A stretch of DNA of 64,000 bases from Macrobrachium rosenbergii (lineage: Eukaryota; Arthropoda; Malacostraca; Decapoda; Palaemonidae), in the NCBI RefSeq assembly GCF_040412425.1, contig NC_089781.1, positions 48,225,203 through 48,289,202 of the forward strand, written 5' to 3'. Made by a program: the position numbers and the translations under genes. The notes beneath the pieces were generated by a model. It searched no databases. It was not told where the DNA came from and was given only the letters and a program-made list of their open reading frames with translations. Below are positions 51,083 through 62,905 of this stretch, in pieces (the stretch's first letter is position 1; each line of letters starts with the position of its first letter).

Positions 51083-51714
51083 TAGGACCTAACAGAATTC
51101 CCCATCTGGGAAACAGTATTAACAAGTAAATTAAATTTTTTATCTACCCATGCATCTAAGCTGGCAATGGCATTGGGTTCAGCAAAATGAGAGCTAGGTC
51201 AAGGAGTGACAGGAAAACCAGGAGGACTGGAAATGGGAGAAAGCTGTCACAGGTGTTGAAGGGATAGGCATATAATATCAATAACAACCACTGGAGAATG
51301 ACCTGTACTAGCAAAGCCTTAGCTTTGACCCCTAGCTGTAGCTTTTCTAATTCGGTCACGCTGCAATTTGTCCAAGTATGTTTGTAAAGTCTTCCATTTC
51401 CCCTATCCCAGTCCTTACATTCGTCACAATTCAAATCTGAGAACAAATTTGTTCCCTACAAGTACTACAAATGGTGTGTGTCATATTTTGTAGAAGTGAG
51501 TCTAGTTTTGCAGCCTTTGCTGCAGTACCTAATGCTGGATAAACTAGAGTCAGACTTAATGTTCAAAACAAGTCACAATCGAAGATATAATTCCAAATTC
51601 TGGCTACGCTAAATAGCTGTGCTACCAGAAGCAAAGAGTACTTCACCAAAGATGATCTTCAACCATCCGGCGAAAAAGAATCAAGAGCTGCTAATAACTG
51701 GTGTTCAGTCATTA

Positions 51715-51905
51715 ACCGGCAGAAACAAATTGAGCTCTTTAGCTATGCTGTACCTATTCTTCCCCGGTAGTGGGCGGGGCAGCATACCTACACCCAAAAC
51801 AAAAGAGCGCTACCGCGAACTTCGAATTTTGAGCTGCCGCGTCAAGTGGAAACTAAAGCTATGTAATTATTTGGTAAGTTACTTATATAAAATATAAGTT
51901 TATTA
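51715..51905 (-). repeat. DIRS-C 5' inverted terminal repeat
   Basis: It is the inverted partner of 45230-45400, with about 20-30 extra bases around 51765-51790 (GGTAGTGGGCGGGGC). TTTGGTAAGTTAC near 51880 is the outer part also represented in the internal complementary region. Confidence 0.8.
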
Positions 51906-52163
51906 CACAACCACATGGATTAATTAAGTAACTTACTGGAAAATAGTTTCAACGAAAGTAAAATAAAAGGAAATGGATTATTTACAGGAGTTAACAGCAG
52001 CTCAAAATAATAGTCCTAATCAGGATAGATACCTCAATGCTACAACAGATTTAATAAGCCTCTTAATCGTTATTATCAGGCAGCTGAATGCAGTGAACAG
52101 TGAACTGTGGTTTCTTGGCACTGAAGATGCGGGATGAATCTTATATCAAGAATAGAGTAAACA
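51906..52163. other. Short non-coding interval
   Basis: No feature is recognised between the DIRS-C end and the MITE fragment. Confidence 0.4.
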
Positions 52164-52290
52164 ACCGTATTTGCGGTCTCATGATTCATGGACTCTCCTA
52201 TTTGCAGATTTCTCTATAGAACATATATACACATTATTCACTGAAAATTCGCCCATTCATGGAACAATTGCCTCTAGCACATATTTTGAT
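52164..52290 (-). mobile_element. Inverted fragment of pogo-like MITE
   Basis: CCGTATTTGCGGTCTCATGA, TTTGCAGATTTCTCTATAGA and ATTATTCACTGAAAATTCGC match, in reverse orientation, the right end of the MITE at 20710-21062. The left terminal repeat is missing, and the satellite begins at its inner edge. Confidence 0.6.
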
Positions 52291-54165
52291 TTATGGCACT
52301 TGAAAAACTTTTCTTACGCACGGGCGCGTAACTCAGCCGAAAAATTTATTAATTCTTTCGTCATTTTGTTGTAATTTTGTGACTTGTCTATATTAGTTAA
52401 ACAGATAAAGTTTTATATGGCGAAATGTGCGCAAATCATGCATAATACAGCAAAATACAACCATGTCAGCTTATCAGTTTAAAAGATTAGCAAACCACGC
52501 ATAACTGCTGTGGCTCTGCAACTTCAACAACTGACTCGACCGAAATGGTAAAACCAATTTTAAGCTAAAACTCTACATCAGTAATATTCAATCATTTACC
52601 ATTTTGGGTAAAACTAACTGGAAGTCTCAGCACAATATTTCGATTTATGGTGAATTTGAAAACTTTTTTCCACGTCCGCGCTTCAGAAATTCTTCTTTCA
52701 TCACGCTGTCGAATGTTTGTACTTCTGTTTTATATTATCACACATAAAGTTTTATATGAAAATGCAAATTCATACATATATAAAATATAAACTATATTGT
52801 AGCTATCAGTTTGGAAGACATATAAACCACGATAACTGCCAAAATTTCACCTTCAGTCAACTTTGACTTGACCTGAAATGGTCAAAAACGCAATTTTAAG
52901 CTAAAAACTTTACGATCTAGTAATATTCAATCATTACTTCATTTGCAAACCAATTAAAGTTCTGTAAAGCACATGATTGATTTATAGAATTTCTGAAAAA
53001 CTTTTCCTTACGCCTGCTTCAGAAATTCTTCACGTTGTCGGATACAAATTGTTTTATATTGGTCGTTACATAAAGTTTTATATATGAAAATGTGCGCAAT
53101 TTCGTAGAATACAACAGAAAATAACCATGTGTAGCTTTCATCAAAGCCAAATATTTACAAATCACTATAATCACAAAATTTCAACTCTTCGTCAACTTTA
53201 ATCAATCAGTTATCAAAACGCAATTATAAGCCAAGCAAAAACTCTTACATTCTAGTAATATTCAATCATGTACCCACATTTTGCAACAAACTGTCTCTAG
53301 CAATAATATTTCGATTTATGGTGAATTCTGAAAAATTTTCCACGCCCGCGCGCGTAACTCGCCTCTAACATCTCAGAAATTCTTTCACAAGTGTTGTCGT
53401 GAATGTTTGCATCGTTTTACATTAGTCGTTACATAAACTTTTATATATGAAAATGTGCGCAATTTCTCATAAAAAGCAACAGAAAATAGCTCATGGTTGC
53501 AGCTTATCAGTTTGAAACATTTAAGGTAAATCAGCATAATCAAGCAAAATTTCAGCCTTCGGGTCAATCCTTAACTTCGACCGAAATGGTCGAAAAATGC
53601 AATTGTAAGCTAAAACTTATGAATAGTAATATCTAATCGTTTAACTTCATTTTGCAATAAAGTGGAAGTCTCTAGCACAATATTTTGATTTATGGTGAAT
53701 TTAAAAACATTTTCCCTTACGCCTGTGCGTAACTTGGCCTAACATCTCAGAAATTCTTCGTCTCGCTGTCGTAATATTTGCACCACTTTATATTAGTCGT
53801 TACAAAGTTTTATATATGAAAATGTGCACAATTTCGTACAATACAACAAAAATAAATCATGGTTTTAGCTTTATCGGTTTTGAATATTTCATATAACACG
53901 ATAATAGAAAAATTTAATTTGTTTCGATTTTAACTCACCTAAATGGTTTAAAAACTGCACTGTAAGCAAAACACTTACAGTCTAGTAATATTCAATCAAT
54001 TAGCTTCATTTTTCAACAAACGGAAAGTCTCTAGCACAATATTTTGATTTATGGTGAATTTTTTGAAAAATATTTTTTTATGTCTGGGCTTTTGATGAAT
54101 TCATGCATCATTTTGTGATAATATTTTCTAGTTGTTTTGATCATTTTAAAAACTTGTTATATACC
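52270..54165. repeat. Satellite array, ~330-380-bp unit, about five to six copies
   Basis: The phrase GATTTATGGTGAATT (with variants) recurs near 52287, 52649, 52978, 53311, 53688 and 54046, spaced 329-377 bases apart. Each unit also contains CTCAGAAATTCTT, GTTTTATATATGAAAATGTG, TCAGTTTGAA and TAGTAATATTCAATCAT in the same order. Copies differ by many small indels. Open frames within it are chance. Confidence 0.85.
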
Positions 54166-54989
54166 AACTTAGCAATACTTATACCTAGAAATCAGTGCTA
54201 ATGGACTATTTCACCAAGTGACACAAAGTCAGGCCCAGAAATCCTATTGTTATTTCTGTTATCTAATGTATGAAAAAAATAATTATTACAGCCTCAAAAC
54301 ACAAAATTAGTTCCTTGAACTTGTGCTGTCTGGCAAACATCAGTCTGTCTAGCATGTAAAAATCTTTTCTTTTTCTTTCTCACGTACTCTAACCATCTAA
54401 ACTTCAATTACTATAATAAGCTATAATTTTTAAGAGATATTTACAGCAGTATTATTTTTTAGTGGTATGCTGTTGTTATACTGTTTATCATCACACTGTT
54501 CCTAAACATGTTAGGCTACTGAATATAGTATCTTTAGTCTGTAGTCACTTTCTGTGTATATTACTGATGTTGAAATTTAAGCACATACTAAAGATACGGT
54601 GCAACATTAAGTTAACTTAAGTCAGATGTAAAAGCACATTATTGGTTGTTTACATTTAATGCAAACTACAAATCATCAGTATTGCTGAGATTGTGTTGGA
54701 GGTAGGCTGAGGAAACAGCAGGCGAAAGAGGAAAGTTGTTGAAAGCTAATGAAGTTCAGTGTTCAGCAGAGATGCAAATGGCCAATGATTAGCTATTTTA
54801 TGGAGGAAAGATGACAGTATGTATTGTTATTTTACTAATAACTTATATATAATGGTTAACCCTAAAGGGACTGGCTAATATATATCAAGCACACTCCAGT
54901 CAGGCAAACTTAAGATCCCAGTCCATAAAAACATATCATTGGAAGGACATAAACAAATTCCTAAGGTTGGCCAATAAAATTCAAAAAAA

Positions 54990-55340
54990 CATATCATTGG
55001 AACTCTAATGTTGTCGAGCAAATTTCTCATTGTACAACCCGTTACGGTTTCTTTTAGTCGCTTGCTAAATGAACATCGTCGTTCCGTGTAAACCTTTCAT
55101 CTTTGTGTAACCCTACACGCGACCTAAAGCACCCCCCTGCTGCTGGTTTAACATAAAAAGCACTTTAGTTCTCATTAATTATTCTAACCAGCTGTCAACA
55201 CAGGAAAACGTAACATGAAAGTGACTCCCTGCATCTAACACTCCTTATTTTCTTTGACAAACCCCAGCGACGATGTTTCTGTAACATTTGTCCTAGAGTT
55301 CTTTAGGGTTTACACTGGGTATCTTAACTGTATCAGTAAA

Positions 55341-55345
<5 letters not shown>
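54990..55345. other. Sequence absent from the partner copy
   Basis: This stretch has no counterpart at 33350. It has a more balanced composition than its surroundings and ends in a TA run. I recognise no gene in it. Confidence 0.4.

Positions 55346-55400
<55 letters not shown>
55346..55400. repeat. (TA)n microsatellite
   Basis: A TA run of about 53 bases followed by a T run. Confidence 0.95.
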
Positions 55401-55406
<6 letters not shown>

Positions 55407-55632
55407 TTGGCCTTTGAATATTTCTTTCTCACCCCTGGGGCATCTTTTAAAGCACCACTGATGTTTTAGTTTTACCAATAATTCTTCGCTCTTTAGCTTC
55501 TCTGCTTTTGTAAAAATTTCCTATAATTACAGCTCATGCGTACAATACAATCATAACAGATAATTTTAGAGGTTGCCACTGAGGAATATGTGAAATCAGT
55601 AACAAATTCTCGAGTCCTGCGTCTGCGTTGAC

Positions 55633-56034
55633 CTATTTGTTGTAAAGATACTGTGTCTGATTATCCAAATCGGACACGTGAGTTTTCAGAGACATTTTCG
55701 TTTCCACTTCGGGGTGGGATTCATGGGGACTTCCAACGATGCTATGATTTGAATAATTCTTCATCTCTTTTCTAAGGTTAAATGTACATGCTCCGTAAGC
55801 AAGGCGAGGATTCTCTAGGCGCTGGAGCCATTCCTGTGAAAGTTCCGGAAAGTCGAAAATTTCATCACTCATTATAGTTGACATACTATTTATCTTTTTC
55901 TGAGAAGATAAGAACAATAATGACAGCTTTTCAAACAGTTGCAAAAATTTGCAATTGCTTTCGGATAAAGTATTTATGTTTAACAAATAATACATTATAA
56001 AAAGATACGTCCTGAAGTTGCAGAAATGCAGCAC
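55633..56034 (-). other. Orphan open frame in inserted sequence
   Basis: A 133-codon frame; its more protein-like part (about 55875-55633) coincides with a segment absent from the partner copy at 33700. It contains Phe-Pro-Glu-Leu-Ser-Gln-Glu-Trp-Leu near 55845 and a Glu/Lys/Ser/His mix unlike the AT-rich chance frames around it. I do not recognise a family. The upstream ~50 codons are AT-rich repeat and probably not part of any gene. Confidence 0.3.
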
Positions 56035-57252
56035 ATCATATATAATGAAATCTCAAATTCTGAAAAATGTCTCTTATACCAGGGATTGAAGCTGAATAGT
56101 TGCTATTTACATATGGCTCCATATATTTATATGCATTTCAGCAGTGTCTCCTCTACATCTTTCCTGATAAATTCATTAAAAAAAGTTTATGGCATTTTAT
56201 GATAAGCATTGATGAGTTCCAGTGGTCTCTCTCACCCAAAACCTTGCTTATAGATACTCATTATCCTTTTATGGAATGCATCTTAAAATTTCATCAAAAT
56301 AGACTGGGCAAATAATGCTAATAATAATAAGAAAATAAGAATAAAATAATAATAATAATAATAATTGAAAAGATTCTCCCTTACCTTGATGGAAGCTGAA
56401 AGTGACTTTTAGGACATGTATGTAAATTTAAAACTGACATGCATAATACAGTAATATATACATGATTTATACAGAATAATTTTATTTTACTTGTAAATAT
56501 ATCTAATTACAGCTCACAATATCATAACAAATAAGAAATAAATGTCAGTATAAACTGAGTAACATATAAAAATGGGGTTGCGTAAAATATTACATAAATT
56601 TACTGAGATCAAATCTTGAGCTGTTTTGGATTTTATAAATGTTTTTAAATATATTTCCTAAATGCCGTGATAAGCGAATCCGATATGGCCTAAAAGTTAA
56701 GTACTGCAAAATTAACAAATGTAATTCATCGTTACAACAGACTGCTGTCGGTTGTTATGAAAGTTTTCAAATGAAATAGTTCGTTAGGGATGCAAAAATG
56801 TAACTTCTTTGCTAAAGGTCAAAACAAACACAAGAAAATTAACAATCAACCTTGTACAAAATTAAATCAACCCCCCCAAACAAAAACACTTCAAATAAAG
56901 TAACAACCAGGAAGGACACAATTTGGTCCTTAGAATTCACACTGATTCCTAAAACTAATTGAAATGTGATTCCTTTCAAAACTAAGAAAGCTAAACCCTC
57001 AAAGAATGGTAAATAATAAGGAGGAAGTGACAATTATTAATAAATAACTTGTTTGGATCCAAATATTTGCAGGACAGACCAAAAACACCTAATGCTAAAT
57101 CAAAGAAGAGAGAGAAGGCAGAGTAAACAAAACAAGAAAATAATTATAATCCCTACCTATTGTCAAAAGCTAAGTAAGGGAAACCTTGTCTAGAAATATA
57201 TGATATCAAAGGGTGACGTAATAAAAGTTATGAATAAACACGACAAACGAAA

Positions 57253-57298
57253 TATATATATATATATATATACCAGAATATATATATATATATATATT
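57253..57298. repeat. Interrupted (TA)n microsatellite
   Basis: It is the equivalent of the TA run at 35071-35148, shortened and broken by a few other bases. Confidence 0.9.
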
Positions 57299-57299
57299 T

Positions 57300-57645
57300 T
57301 TGTATATTTGCATCAGACTTGCCCTCTCCCTCTCTTCAAGTGTTTCATGAAATAAGTACATTAATGGGCGGGTGGTATGTTCTCCTTGCTATTATTGGCA
57401 GCGCTTTATGTATCTCCATTGTATGCATCAATGTATGGTTTTTCTGGTTATATCAATTCATTTCTGCCTTTACATGTTCTGATTCCACATTATATATGTC
57501 CTGTTGCCTGTTAACAATTGGTTCTGTATGGACATAAAATAAATCAGGTCGCCCACCAGCCATCTGCTTTCCGTTAATAAACACCTGGGCGAGAATAAAC
57601 TAAAGAATCAGTTTTTCACTTCTGACATTTCGGAACTTCACACTT
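57300..57645 (+). repeat. 5' LTR of truncated Gypsy-D copy
   Basis: It matches 35151-35487 with numerous small changes. The AATAAA-like signal is altered. It is followed by CACTTGTGACCCCAGA, the primer-site context. Confidence 0.75.
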
Positions 57646-57699
57646 GTGACCCCAGATCAGGTTTACTAGAAACGTATTTGGCCCAGCCATTATATTATT

Positions 57700-58870
57700 A
57701 AAAACGGCCATTATTATTACCATTATTAGACTATTAGCGGATTTTTATTTGAAAATTAGGAAGCTGAACTCCCCATATGTGAACCCGATGCATCCATAAC
57801 CCCTCTGCCAATAGCTAAAATCAGACAATATCAAATCCTCCATTTTCGTGGCAGAACTGCTTATTTTGATTCCTTTAAACACAAGCGCACCCTCTAAATC
57901 TATACCTGATGCATTTTAAAATCCAATGTCATGTTGACGGCGCTCCCAAAAGAGGTGTTCAACAGAATCTCCTGGCTCGATTGGCGATGAGCTGAAAAGG
58001 TCACATATTAAACTGCCTTGAAAAATAATTGTAGGCCCATTTGCAAGATTTACTCCATGCCTCGATTGGATGCTGGGAGCGAATCAGCTGTTGTTTTTGT
58101 TCTGGCGTCCCAGCCCTCAGAGAAGCATCCCCATCTCGCATCGGACGAATCCACGGGTCGGGTAACACTGCCGTGGGCTGCGACAAAATGGAGGGAGAGG
58201 AAGGCAGTGCTGCAACGAGACGTTTCCTTCGGATGCCACAAAGGAAGTTAGGACCAGATAAAGACGCAGACTGCCTGTCGACATGGGAGCTTGTAGTCGA
58301 CGTCACTCAGAAAATACAGAGGCCAGCATCCAAAGTGAATTTGAAACACGCGGCCACCTCCTCGGGAAATGATCTGAAAGAACGACTGACAGCCATAATT
58401 ATTACAACGCCAACAAGAAGAAGACACCATTCAGGGCAACACACGGACAGTCTCAACAATATTTAGGCGTGGTGCTTCTTCCATAGAAAATTTTCACCAA
58501 CACCAGGAACTGCAGACCTCCCCTGTTCCTTTAAAAAAATGACAAAAGTAGTCACAAGTAACAGCAGGCCGTGAAATCCAACTCCCCAACCAGCAGGCCT
58601 CGTTATCAGAGACGTTATACATTTTTTGACACGGCACCTGCTAGTAGATACAGGAATAATGCAGTCGGGTCTTCCCTCATCCAAGGAAGATTTAGAAAGA
58701 TACCTGACCCAACACCCACCTCATAGCAGCAAACGGAACTCTCATCCACACGTATGGTACAACGACCTGGACTGTCTCAATTCTGGGCTGCAGATACCAC
58801 TGGCCTTCGTTTGGAAGTCAAGTTTCCTGCTGGGTGCAGAAAGTCTAAGCACCACGGACTTTTGGTGAAT
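57700..58870 (+). pseudogene. Gag and protease remnants of truncated Gypsy-D copy
   Basis: Gag pieces match 35590-36390. The knuckle region at about 58470-58525 carries one more C than Gypsy-D at the Pro-Pro position. Protease is seen as Leu-Leu-Val-Asp-Thr-Gly near 58641. No long frame survives. Confidence 0.65.
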
Positions 58871-59049
58871 TTTGACACAGGAACCTGCCACTCCCTCCGC
58901 TCTCACGGATCTGGAATGCCTGTCATCTGCTCCACAGCCCCAACGTAATGTCCATCCTACGAGTACCGGATTTTCAAACCAGGAATGTGCCAGTCATGGG
59001 CTTCAAAAGCATAGCATCATTCCATCATGTCATCACGATGGGTCTTACC

Positions 59050-60115
59050 GACCCGCGCAAGTTCCGACAACTGTCTCCCAAAGTTACAAGACGCCAAACG
59101 AGATTAGGCGAGAGAATGGAACGGATGGGCATCTACAAAAAGCCATAAAGCCCATTCAGTGTCTCCCCTCCACATGGTAAAGAAAGTCCGAGGTTCATTA
59201 TTTAGCTCTGCAGGACTATTGGAAAAAAATTTTCCTTCGCTCCAGACCACTACCCCTCCTCACATAGCAAGACCTGACGGGCGCCCTCCACGGATTGAAG
59301 GTTTTCCAAGATGGATTCTTACATAAAGTCTTACATCCAAGTCATTGTGCATCCATGTTAATACAACAAAGAATATGTCATCATCACGCTCTTCAGGATT
59401 TATACATTTTCCTTCCACCTTCAGTCTCACAAAAGGTGCCACATTCCAGTGCCTGATGGACACCCATCTTTGGGATCTGCCATTTCTGCATTTGCTCAGT
59501 TGACAATCAATCATCTTACCTTCAGGTCCCAGAGGAACACTCTAGCACATTATCCGCGCCATCCTGAAATGTCTGCAGGAGAGCGAACTAGCTGTCAGGT
59601 CGCTGCAAATGCATTTTTGGGACAGAAAAAGTAGATTTTTCGGCATGTTTCCCCATTAGTTACACCCTAGGCCTCTAAAGTGTAAAATGTACAGAGAATT
59701 TCCCGTAAACCACAAACCATCAAGGTCCTTCCTTTAGTTTCTCAGGATGATAAACTACTACCGATGTTTCATCTCTCAGATGTCGCCCGCACTATGTACC
59801 CTGACATCAACCCCCGAAGGGCGCATCCGTAAAAACACTGACACCAGGGAGGCTCCGTAACAATCAGGCATTCATAGAAACAAACGGAAAGTCTCGCTAA
59901 TGCCACTGCTTTGGTGAATTTTGAAAACAACCCCGCAGCCCTCAGACTGACAATGGGCGCCGCAACGCCGCTGTGGTGCATTTCTTAGCAACAGTGAATG
60001 GAGCCGTAACCCTTGGCCTTTTCAGCCATTTCATAGTTTTCGCCAGCAGAGACCTGTTATAGCGCCTTCAACAGTGAGCTGCTGGCTGTCTACTAGGCTG
60101 TGAGACACTTCAAGT
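59050..60115 (+). pseudogene. RT and partial RNase H of truncated Gypsy-D copy
   Basis: The text follows 36890-37948 with frequent indels. The catalytic RT motif again reads Val-Asp-Asn (59499-59507). RNase H stops after the segment corresponding to Glu-Leu-Leu-Ala-Val-Tyr (60078-60095). Confidence 0.65.
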
Positions 60116-60117
60116 AA

Positions 60118-62905
60118 AAATGACACCGCCTTGAGTTCCTGTAGAGTTTTTACCATTTGCTCTTCGGCCAATAGAGCTACTAGAGCTAATTGGCCGTTGA
60201 ATGACCTGGTTTGTGTAGAACTTTTAACAACATGTTTATTGGAGGGAAACAGATTGATATCTCTCCCAACAATTTTTGATCTATGGACATCAGCATCCGT
60301 AAAAAAACCTGAGGGTCCAGGTTGGGAGCCACGTAACAGGGAAGCTTGGCTAATTGCTCTCCGTGTTGAACAGATTCACCTGGAGGCCCAACCCGGCGAA
60401 TAATCCACTTGGAATGAGTCCCCATCCAGAGACCACTCCGTCTCCAACGGAAAAGTCCTGAACAGGGAGTCCCGCCACCACGCTTTCCTTACCCCCTTTG
60501 GTGGCTGACAGATGCCAGCCGTTTTTGTTCGCCAAGGAGAAGATTTAGCTACCATCACCTGGTTTTGTGACCTGATTTGGAGCCGCCCCTGTTGATGCAA
60601 TGAGACCACCACAGCGCTGTCAGCACAAGCCTGAATCTTGAAAACGGCCGGCGGGGTGATTTTTCTTGAGTGTTAGAAACACTGCCATAACTTCAAAGGT
60701 GTTTATGTGAAACTGTTGGAACATTGTTGAAAATACGTTCCTTGAACTTTTTAAAGTTTTGGTGAGTTTTATCCCAACCGTGCAATGAAGTGTCCGTGTG
60801 GATTACCAACGCTGGAGGGGTGAATGAAACAAGCTTCGACAGGCCACTGGGCAGTGGACCATGGCCGAGTCTTGTCTTCAAGATTCGCGGGATTGAAGAG
60901 ACCCTGTCTCTGAGCCTGACATTGGCTCAAGTCTCCACCACACTCTGTTTATATCTTTTAGTTTCAACAAACAAAGCAAACCGTCACTAACCATGAAAAG
61001 GGAGCCGAGAATTTTCTGAGACCGGTTTATGCTTTTTGTCCTCAAAATTTTCTGGTAGCGGGCAATCCAGCCTTCCGCTATTTTGGCGGAGGGACAGTCT
61101 GTAATAATCAGGTCCCATTGGAGGCCTAGCCACTGGAAAATCTATTCCGGGTCAGGCGGGACTTCCTCCTGTTCAGCTGAAATGCCTAACGACTCCAGAA
61201 ACTTGATCACTATGGTCGTAAATATTCCGGCACTCCAGAACTGTCGGAGCCAGATTATCTAATCAACCAGGTAAGCCGCCAGGGAGATTCCCGGGACCGT
61301 AGCTGCTGGGCACTGTTTCCGCCAGTTTCCGTAAAAATTCTGGGGGCTACGGTGAGGTCCGGAAAGCATGACTCTGAAGGAGTAGGCTTGTTTCCCCGAG
61401 TTTGAAACCCAGGAAGGGAGAGAAGTTCCGCCAACCGGGACGTGATAGTAGCGCCTGAAAGATCGATGGAGGTGGTGACGGCTCATGCGGAAGGAGAGTC
61501 CATAGGGATGGAGTCGTAAGCATGCAAACTTGTTCGCATCTTATGTAGCGATTTAGACGTTAGATCTAGAATCACTCTTTGTTGACCGACTTTCTTTGGA
61601 ACAGTGAACAACCTGCCTTGAAATTTTAGGTGCCTCACTCTTTATTGCTCTCTTGTTGAGAAGCTAAAGTCACAAAAGTCCAATGTGGGTTTTGGGAGGG
61701 TTGGTAAAACCTGGTCAAAGGAGGGGATCCATAAAAAGCTGCAACATAGTCTAGGACACAAAATGTGCCAAGGGGCTGAAGGTCCACTGGTCTTTTGAAC
61801 CAGAGAGGCTTAAAGCCTACCTGACTAGTCTCAGTGGGAGGAGAGGGTTTGTTCCTCTACCACGGACCTGATTTTCCCGAGAGCGGATCTAGCTCTACCT
61901 CTGTATGGTAGCCGACCCTGCCTCCCAATGCACTTCTAAAAAGGCCATGAAAGACACCCACGGCCAAGGGAAGGAGTTGTACGCCGGAGAAGAGTCGTGC
62001 GATGGTGCAGCAGGGTTGGGCAATGGTTGAACCAGCACGTACAGGTGGAATTGAGCTCTAGGAGGTGGAGGGTTGGTCTACCCGCCGAGACTGGGACAGC
62101 AGAACCACTGTCTGGGGATGAGGCCTCCTATCCTGAAAATTTCCCCGACTTACCACTGGGAACTGCCAGCTACCTGGGAGTTTTCCAGTTTGAAAAATAA
62201 AAATTTGTTGCCTGATGGCCTTTAACGAGGCTTTGATTAGCCCTAGTAAAATCGCCAGGACCTTGAAGTTCTTCCTCTGGGAAGAGATTATTGCTAGATG
62301 GGAACTCTTCATGAGCTTAACTGGACATGACGAATGGTCATGTGGAAAATGAATTTCCAGGCACTCATCTATTTTCATGAAGTCATACAGGTCTGACTGA
62401 AAACCTGCCAACAGGGATTCAGCCAGAACCTGGAAGATGTTCGAGGCAAATGAGACATGACCGCCTCTGACAGACACAAAGGAATTCAAAGACCGGCTCG
62501 CCCCTTGCTCGAACTCCGTCTTCAGGAGAGCTTCTTAACGGAGTTTGGGAATGCTGCTCACTGAATTGCGAGGACCAAGAAGGCATCTAATTTACCCACC
62601 GTAAAGGTGGATGGGGCGTCCTCCAGAACTCCTGCCTCCCGGGAATACCGGGGATGTGAGTCCGTCTCCTGAGCTGAAAGCCAGGGTTTGCCTTAAAGCA
62701 GGCCTGGGCCGTCGCCAACTAGCAATCCTTTTCAGGCAGGGAGTGGTAACTTGTCTCTAAGGAGAACATGGTATAGATTCCTTGAAATAATTGAGTTTTT
62801 ATTCTCTGCTTGCCACTCCGTGAGAGTGAAGCAGAGCCGATTCTGCTTGAACAGTCCCTTAAGATCACCGTCTCCTTTGGGACCTTATCTGAGTCGTACC
62901 CAGGC
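60118..62905 (-). mobile_element. DIRS-B, third copy (partial, heavily altered)
   Basis: It corresponds to 24418-27245 (recombinase N-terminal part to Gag). Recognisable pieces are the RNase H region (60190-60990), RT with the TAG after Leu-Asp-Asp (61259-61261), and Gag (62060-62620). Short blocks are replaced by A/T-rich text throughout, and no long frame survives. The recombinase catalytic domain and 3' repeat are absent because of the junction at 60116. Confidence 0.8.

Larger units (their letters stand above)
45230..51905 (-). mobile_element. DIRS1-like retrotransposon DIRS-C, near full length
   Basis: Inverted terminal repeats are at 45230-45400 and 51715-51905, with an internal complementary region at 45445-45540. 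Coding order on the minus strand is Gag (51082-49360), RT (48830-48092), RNase H (48055-47400) and tyrosine recombinase (47400-46019). RNase H is followed by Ile-Asp-Leu-Phe-Ala-Thr (47365), which places it in DIRS. It is only distantly similar to DIRS-A and DIRS-B. All ORFs are broken. A pogo-like MITE (49141-49439) is inserted in the Gag part. Confidence 0.85.
54170..57250. repeat. Second copy of 32551-35070
   Basis: The order of sequence is the same as 32551-35070, including the diverged DIRS terminal repeat at about 54200 and the ~530-bp repeats. The first ~680 bases are almost identical. After about 54850 the copy contains many indels and two insertions without counterpart (about 54990-55500 and 55640-55870). 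Confidence 0.85.
57300..60115 (+). mobile_element. Truncated second copy of Gypsy-D
   Basis: It covers the 5' LTR, primer site, Gag, protease, RT and first half of RNase H, equivalent to 35151-37948, and stops abruptly at 60115 where DIRS-B begins. Compared with Gypsy-D it has many small insertions and replacements rich in A and T. Confidence 0.8.

Noticed and set aside
52270..54165. CRISPR-like array of regularly spaced repeats
   Set aside because: The unit is ~350 bp with diverged full-length monomers, so it is satellite DNA; the genome is clearly animal.
55254..55478. Open frames across the second TA run
   Set aside because: Same reason: low-complexity dinucleotide repeat read as Tyr-Ile.
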